A stretch of DNA of 64,000 bases, taken from contig CAYHPY010000002.1 in the NCBI GenBank assembly GCA_964358485.1, positions 124,001 to 188,000 on the forward strand. Reading direction: 5' to 3'. Positions within the stretch are counted from its first letter, which is position 1. Every line of letters begins with the position of its first letter. The notes below the pieces were generated by a model that had not been told where the DNA came from, ran no database searches, and was given only the letters and a program-made list of their open reading frames with translations. This stretch comes from CAYHPY01 sp964358485 (GTDB taxonomy: Bacteria > Elusimicrobiota > Elusimicrobia > UBA1565 > UBA9628). Of this stretch, positions 59,673 through 64,000 are shown in pieces. A program made the translations under genes and the position numbers.

Positions 59673-60916
59673 CGCGCCTCCGCCAAGGAGGCCGCGTCCC
59701 GGGGCGTGACGCTCGAGCCGTCGGCGTAGATTCCCCGAAGGGACTTCAGGGCGGTTCTCGCGCGGTCGAGGGCCTCGCTCCGGTCCCGGCCCTCGGCCAG
59801 GATGAAGCCGTGTCGGGTGAGGGCGTTGACCGAGGGGGGAATCGGGTCGCCGGCCCGGGCCATGATGCGGGCGTCGAGGATTCCCGGGGCCTTGCGGACC
59901 TCGTCGAGGCCCTCGAAACGGGTGATGGTGCCCGGGGGAAAGCCGAAAAAGTCCAGAACGGCGGCGCGTCCGCCCTCCGGCGGCTCGGGCGGCTTGGGCG
60001 CGCGCCCCAGGGCCTGGCGGAGAATGGCCGAGCAGACGTCCAGGCCGGAGAGGATCGGCACCACCAGCGGGGAAATGAGCGCGCCGCAGCCGCGATTGGC
60101 GATTTCGATGAGAAAGAGGCCTCCCTTTTTGTCCAGGATGTACTCCCCATGGGTCGGGCCGGTCAAAAAGCCGCAGGCCTCGGCGACCTTGGTGTGAAGG
60201 TCCAGGACGCGTTGGCGGTCCCGGTCGGAGATCTCCGCCGGGTAGATGAGCTGGACGGCGACCTTGTGGCGGCCGGGAAGCATGATCTTGGAGGACAAAG
60301 TCATGGACTGGTGGGTTCGCCCGAATCCGAAGCCCTCGACGGTCAGGACGGTCCCCTCGATGTAGCGCTCGATGAGGACCTCGCGGGAATGGGAATGCGT
60401 CACGGCGTCCAGGAAGGCCTCGCGCAGCTGCCCGGGTTCCTCGACGACCGAGACCCCGAAGGAGCCCCGGTTGTCGACCGGTTTGACCACCACCGGGGGG
60501 CGCAGGCGATTGGTGGCGGCCTGCGCTTCTTCCAGGCTCGAGCAGGCCGCGAATTCCGGCTGGGGCAGGCCCGCGTCCTTGCAGCGCTCCCGTTGCAGGC
60601 GCTTGTTGGTCCCCGCCGCCGCGGCGTAAAGAGTCGGCCCCGGGAGGTCGAGCTTGGCGGCCAGGTAGGCGGCGGCGTAGACCGAGTAGTCGCACTCGTC
60701 GGTCGCCACCGCTTCGATCTTGTGGCGGCGCGCCGCGTCCAGGAGTCCGGAAAGGTTCCGCGGGGCGATGGTCTCGAAAGCGTCGGCTTCTTCCCGGCCC
60801 GCCGCCTCGGGGTTCTCGTCGCAGGCCAGGACCCAGGCGCCTTCCCGGCGGGCGGTCCGGATCAGGGGGACCTGCTCCCAACTGGCGGGCAGGATCATGA
60901 TTCTTTTCGTTCTCAA
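59669..60916 (-). CDS. ATP-grasp ligase (carbamoyl-phosphate-synthase/PurK-like)
   Basis: 415-aa ATP-grasp enzyme. An N-terminal pre-ATP-grasp domain (IMILPASWEQVPLIRTA...VLACDENP) leads to the ATP-binding core PPVVVKPVDNRGSFGVSVVE, LIERYIEGTVLTVEGF and metal-binding LFLIEIANRG. These ligases couple an amine with a carboxylate via an acyl phosphate. In this setting it could attach an amino acid or other acyl group to a deacetylated amino sugar (inference). The start is TTG 60916 in a TTGA overlap. Confidence 0.85.
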   Translation of the reverse strand: MRTKRIMILPASWEQVPLIRTARREGAWVLACDENPEAAGREEADAFETIAPRNLSGLLDAARRHKIEAVATDECDYSVYAAAYLAAKLDLPGPTLYAAAAGTNKRLQRERCKDAGLPQPEFAACSSLEEAQAATNRLRPPVVVKPVDNRGSFGVSVVEEPGQLREAFLDAVTHSHSREVLIERYIEGTVLTVEGFGFGRTHQSMTLSSKIMLPGRHKVAVQLIYPAEISDRDRQRVLDLHTKVAEACGFLTGPTHGEYILDKKGGLFLIEIANRGCGALISPLVVPILSGLDVCSAILRQALGRAPKPPEPPEGGRAAVLDFFGFPPGTITRFEGLDEVRKAPGILDARIMARAGDPIPPSVNALTRHGFILAEGRDRSEALDRARTALKSLRGIYADGSSVTPRDAASLAEAR

Positions 60917-61938
60917 GACAGCGCCTCCCGGAGCAGCGGCTGACCCTGGGTCAGGGGGCGCCGCAGGCGCCGGCCGAGGGCCGAGCGGAGGTCCTCGAAG
61001 GGCAGGCCCCGCGGGGCGCGGCGCAGGATGAGATGCTCCCGCTTCAAGCGGGTTCCTTCGTCCAGGCTCCGGCCGGCGATGAGCCGGAGCTGGAAGGCGC
61101 GCGCGGTCTTCTCCTCGGCGGCGGTGGGGCGTTTGTTCCCGTCGCCCAGCATGGCCTCCGTTTCACGGACGCGCCGGACCAGCTCCGCCAATTCCGAGGG
61201 CTGGCAGGCGAAGGAGTGGTCCGGTCCGGGAAGTCCTCGATTCAGGGTCAGGTGCTTTTCGACGACGCAGGCCCCCAAGGCGACGGCGGCCGCCGCCGCG
61301 GTCGAGCCCATGGTGTGGTCGGACAAACCGACCGGGTAGCCGAACCCGGCCAAGGACGCCATGGCGCGCAGGTTGACCTTTTCGGGAGGGGCCGGATATT
61401 CCGAGACGCAATGGAGGAGGATCAAGGAGCGGTTGCCCGCCCTTTCGCAGATCCGGACCGCCGTGCGCACGCGCTCCCGGTCGCAGTAGCCGGTGGAAAT
61501 GATCAAAGGAAGTCCGCGGGCCGCCGCCCGGGCCAGGAGGGGGAGGTTCGAATGAGTTTGGGGCGAGGCTATTTTATATGCGGGAACCCCGGTCTCCGCC
61601 AGGAGGTCGACGGCCCGGTCGTAAGTCGGACACGACAGAAACATCACTCCGTGCTTGTCGGCCTCGGCCTTGAGGCGTCCGTACCAGCTTTCCGGAAGGT
61701 CCAATTGCTTGAAAAAACGCCGGTGCGCGGCCGATTCCAGCTCCGGCACGAAAATCTCGCCGTAAAGGTGGCTTTGGAACTTCACGGCATCGGCCCCCGC
61801 CTTGGCGGCGGCGGCGATCATGGCCAGGGCCTGGTCGAGCTTGCCATCGTGGTTGGAGCCGATCTCCGCGATGATGAGGCAGGGCCGGCCGGGGCCGACC
61901 AGGCGCCGTCCGACTTTGATCGGGCGGGGAGCTTTCAC
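60913..61938 (-). CDS. Nonulosonic acid synthase (SpsE/PseI/NeuB family)
   Basis: 341-aa PEP-condensing synthase: LIIAEIGSNHDGKLDQALAM, ADAVKFQSH, ISTGYCDRERVR, LLHCVSEYPAPPEKVNL, VGLSDHTMGS, VVEKHLTLNRGLPGPDHSF, and a C-terminal SAF/antifreeze domain. The GSNHDGKLDQA start is closer to B. subtilis SpsE than to Campylobacter PseI. It is distinct from the LegI domain at 49.7 kb, so the operon carries two synthases. The start is GTG 61938 in a GTGA overlap with pseG. Confidence 0.88.
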   Translation of the reverse strand: MKAPRPIKVGRRLVGPGRPCLIIAEIGSNHDGKLDQALAMIAAAAKAGADAVKFQSHLYGEIFVPELESAAHRRFFKQLDLPESWYGRLKAEADKHGVMFLSCPTYDRAVDLLAETGVPAYKIASPQTHSNLPLLARAAARGLPLIISTGYCDRERVRTAVRICERAGNRSLILLHCVSEYPAPPEKVNLRAMASLAGFGYPVGLSDHTMGSTAAAAAVALGACVVEKHLTLNRGLPGPDHSFACQPSELAELVRRVRETEAMLGDGNKRPTAAEEKTARAFQLRLIAGRSLDEGTRLKREHLILRRAPRGLPFEDLRSALGRRLRRPLTQGQPLLREALS

Positions 61939-62882
61939 CGGGCCTCCAGTAATACTTTCGCCACGCGAAAGGCGCCTTTGCCGTCCAACAATTTTCGGCC
62001 CGCATTCGACATTTTTTTTCGCAAAGCGGGCCGGAAATCTAATTTCTTTAGTTCCGTTGCCAACTTCTTTTTAAATTCCGTTGCTTTTCCTTCCCCAATC
62101 GAAATCGCCGCCCCGGCCTCTTCGAGGCCGCGGATGTTATCACCTTGGTCTTTCCCCAGGTTGACCGCCACCGTCGGGGTTCCGATGAAGGCCAGCTCGT
62201 AAAGGGTTTGGCCGCCCGCCGAGACCGCCGCGTCGGCTTTTTCGATGAGTTTCCTTAGATGGGGCAGGTCGCGGTAGGCGAAGACGTTTTTCCGCTCCGT
62301 TTTCAACGGCGCGGCCAGCGGCCCCAGGACCACGTGGATGCGGGCCTTGGGCAAGGCGCGGGCCGCGGTGTCCACGGCCGCTCCGGCCAGTCCCCAGCCG
62401 TCCCCGCCGCCCAGGACGATGAGCAGGTCCCGGATCCGCGGCAGGGTCGCCTTGGAGCCGCGGGGGGTCCAATACTCGGACCGCATGGGATGGAATTTGG
62501 GGCCGACCAGGAAGCCGCAGCCCGAGTCGGCCTTGAAGGACATGGCGGGCGCGTAGATGTGGCTGCTCAAAATCCAGTCGCAAGGCCCGGTCAGCGTTCC
62601 GAAATCGTCGAAATTGAGCAAGGTTTTGGACATCCGGCGGTTTTGGGCGTGGTCTTTCGGGGTGAAGCGGTAATTGTCCCCGACCAGGATGTCCCAGACC
62701 TTGCCCCCGGATTTTTCCGCGCGAAATCCCCGGGCGCGCAGCCAGGGCAGGCAGTCGTCGGCCACGTCCAGAAAGACCGGCTTGCGGCCGAGCCGCACCA
62801 TGGCCTGGGCGATGGCCACGCAGCGCCCCAGGTGCCCGAGGCCGATGACCCGCCCGCTGTCAGCGCGAAACGCGATCCGCAT
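61935..62882 (-). CDS. pseG: UDP-sugar hydrolase PseG (SpsG-like)
   Basis: 315-aa GT-B-like hydrolase that releases UDP from UDP-2,4-diacetamido-trideoxy-altrose-type sugars. FRADSGRVIGLGHLGRCVAIA carries the catalytic His17, and LLIVLGGGDGWGLAGA and AAVSAGGQTLYELAFIGTP form the nucleotide site. An AT-rich island at 62,030-62,110 with two TTCCGTT motifs encodes the Lys-rich EFKKKLATELKKL near the C-terminus. It overlaps the pseC gene by 23 bases. Confidence 0.87.
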   Translation of the reverse strand: MRIAFRADSGRVIGLGHLGRCVAIAQAMVRLGRKPVFLDVADDCLPWLRARGFRAEKSGGKVWDILVGDNYRFTPKDHAQNRRMSKTLLNFDDFGTLTGPCDWILSSHIYAPAMSFKADSGCGFLVGPKFHPMRSEYWTPRGSKATLPRIRDLLIVLGGGDGWGLAGAAVDTAARALPKARIHVVLGPLAAPLKTERKNVFAYRDLPHLRKLIEKADAAVSAGGQTLYELAFIGTPTVAVNLGKDQGDNIRGLEEAGAAISIGEGKATEFKKKLATELKKLDFRPALRKKMSNAGRKLLDGKGAFRVAKVLLEAR

Positions 62883-64000
62883 AGACTCGGTCGAGGACCT
62901 CCCGCAGGGTTCGGACCACCTTGTCCTGCTCCGGGTTGGTGAGCGTCGGAAACAGCGGCAGGGAGATGATCCCGGCGTAAAAGCGCTCGGCTTTCGGGCA
63001 GAGGCCCTTGGCGTAGCCGAGCTTTTCATAAAGGGGATGCCAGTAGACGGGGATGTAGTGGACCTGGACTCCGATGCCTTTTTTGCGCAGGGCTTGGAAA
63101 ACCTCGCGGCGGCCCTCGGAGAAGCCGGGTTTGAGGCGGATGACGTAGAGGTGCCAGGCCGATTCGCCGGCGGCGTCCCGGGGGGCTGTCTCCAATTCCG
63201 GGAAGTCGGCCAGAAGGCGGTCGTAGCGGGCGGCCAAAGCGCGACGGCGGGACAAGAATCGGGGGAGCTTCTTGAGTTGGCTCAGGCCCAGGGCGGACTG
63301 GATGTCGGTCAGGCGGTAGTTGAGGCCCATGTCGTCGACGAAATATTCCCAATCCGCCCCTTTGCGGATCCCATGGGCGCGGAAGGAGGCTAGGCGGTCC
63401 CGCAGGGCGGCGTCATCGGTGACCACGGCGCCGCCTTCCCCGGTGGTGATCGTCTTGACGGGGTGAAAGCTGAAGACCGTCATGTCGGCCAAAGAGCCCA
63501 CGCGCTTGCCCCGTCGGGTCGCGCCCAGGGAGTGGCAGGCGTCGGAGATCAGGGTCAGGCCCTTGCGCTTGGCCAGGGCCCGGAAGCCCTCCAGATCGGC
63601 GGGAAGCCCGGCGTAGTCCACCGGGACCAAAGCGCGGGTCTGGGAGGTCAGCGCGGCTTCGCAGGCTTTAAGGTCCAGATTGCCCGTGGCGGGATCGATG
63701 TCGGCGAAGACCGGCCGGGCGCCCTGCCAAAGTCCGGCGGTGGCGGTGGAGGCGAAGGTCAACGGCGTGGTGATGAATTCGTCGCCGGACTTGAGGCCCG
63801 CCGCGGCGTAAGCGGCTTGCAGGGCCGCGGTCCCGTTGGAGAAGGCCACGGCGTAAGCGGCGCCGGAGGCCCGCGCCAGGGCCGCCTCGAACTCCGCGAC
63901 CCGGGGTCCCTGGGTCAGCCAATCCGAGCGCAGGGCCTTGGCCACCGCGCGCAGATCGGCCTCGTCGATGGTCTGCCGCCCGTAGGGGATCGAGGGGGTT
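62860..64000 (-). CDS. pseC: PseC-type UDP-4-keto-sugar aminotransferase, start beyond window
   Basis: At least 379 residues are visible; the 5' end lies past the right edge, because the frame stays open to 64000 and encodes IPYGRQTIDEADLRAV, a typical PseC N-terminus. A GTG at 63945 is internal. It is a PLP enzyme of the DegT fold: RSDWLTQGPRVAEFEAAL, FSNGTAALQAAYAAAGLKSG, TPLTFASTATAG, SDACHSLGATRRGKRVG, and the PLP Lys in FSFHPVKTITTGEGGAV. It aminates the PseB product in pseudaminate/sps-type pathways. PseB is expected just outside the window. Confidence 0.9.
   Translation of the reverse strand, partial: TPSIPYGRQTIDEADLRAVAKALRSDWLTQGPRVAEFEAALARASGAAYAVAFSNGTAALQAAYAAAGLKSGDEFITTPLTFASTATAGLWQGARPVFADIDPATGNLDLKACEAALTSQTRALVPVDYAGLPADLEGFRALAKRKGLTLISDACHSLGATRRGKRVGSLADMTVFSFHPVKTITTGEGGAVVTDDAALRDRLASFRAHGIRKGADWEYFVDDMGLNYRLTDIQSALGLSQLKKLPRFLSRRRALAARYDRLLADFPELETAPRDAAGESAWHLYVIRLKPGFSEGRREVFQALRKKGIGVQVHYIPVYWHPLYEKLGYAKGLCPKAERFYAGIISLPLFPTLTNPEQDKVVRTLREVLDRVYADRVSR

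Noticed and set aside
1..64000. CRISPR arrays, tRNA/rRNA genes, prophage or IS transposase genes
   Set aside because: I saw no regularly spaced direct repeats, no tRNA-like cloverleaf in the few gaps, and no integrase or transposase motifs among convincing coding frames. A tRNA scan would be needed to be certain.
37571..64000. Flagellin glycosylation locus
   Set aside because: Pse/Leg genes often serve flagella, but no flagellar or motility gene is in the window. Lipid-linked export and transferase genes point to a surface polysaccharide instead.

Overview
The window is GC-rich (about two thirds G+C by eye) and very densely coded, with no non-coding stretch over about 170 bases. It looks like a chromosome segment from an uncultivated Gram-negative (diderm) bacterium: it carries an RND pump, a TolC-type outer-membrane protein, an MltC-like murein transglycosylase, O-antigen ligase and Wzx-type flippase functions, and NAD(P)-sugar enzymes. 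The phylum cannot be fixed from sequence alone; Elusimicrobiota- or Omnitrophota-like lineages are only a guess. TTG and GTG starts are common. Many transcription units appear leaderless, with a -10 hexamer 6-11 bases before the start codon. Short AT-rich islands and perfect inverted repeats are scattered through otherwise GC-rich genes.

Layout. 1-2.7 kb: 5' part of a secreted proline-rich protein, a CoA-binding protein, and an ECF sigma / zinc anti-sigma pair. 2.7-19.4 kb (minus): an exopolysaccharide or O-antigen operon with an NDP-sugar reductase, a glycosyltransferase-flippase fusion, two GT-C-type membrane proteins, an O-antigen ligase, a GT2, a polyprenyl-phosphate sugar transferase, a GH8 glycanase interrupted by one amber codon, a spermidine-synthase-like membrane protein, a DegT aminotransferase and a GT4. 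It is preceded by a secreted protein gene. 19.5-29.4 kb: a TMTC-like membrane/TPR protein, a phospholipase-C-like zinc enzyme, a peroxide-response operon (Fur/PerR, rubrerythrin, Fe-S oxidoreductase, DUF3501), an MltC-like lytic transglycosylase, and proB-proA. 29.4-37.6 kb: a legB / nucleotidyltransferase / hydrolase unit, a TolC-RND efflux pair without an adaptor, and a small secreted protein.

37.6-64 kb (minus, running off the right edge): 25 consecutive genes with essentially no intergenic bases. This operon combines two nonulosonic (sialic-acid-like) sugar pathways. One is a pseudaminate/sps-type route: PseC, PseG, an SpsE/PseI-type synthase, and an SpsF-type cytidylyltransferase fused to a class III aminotransferase. 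The other is a legionaminate route: LegC, LegG, LegH/NeuD, PtmE and a LegF-LegI fusion, with LegB encoded 14 kb away. Between them lie an acetamidino-forming set (WbpG/PseA + HisH + HisF) and a tailoring block (ATP-grasp, methyltransferase, TIM-barrel amidohydrolase, GNAT, PIG-L deacetylase, Gfo/Idh). The operon ends with a PhyH-like protein, an ABC exporter, a candidate nonulosonate transferase, a methyltransferase, a GT4, an RmlD-like reductase and a GT2. Together these suggest synthesis, amidination, decoration, export and transfer of one or two modified nonulosonic acids onto a surface glycan.
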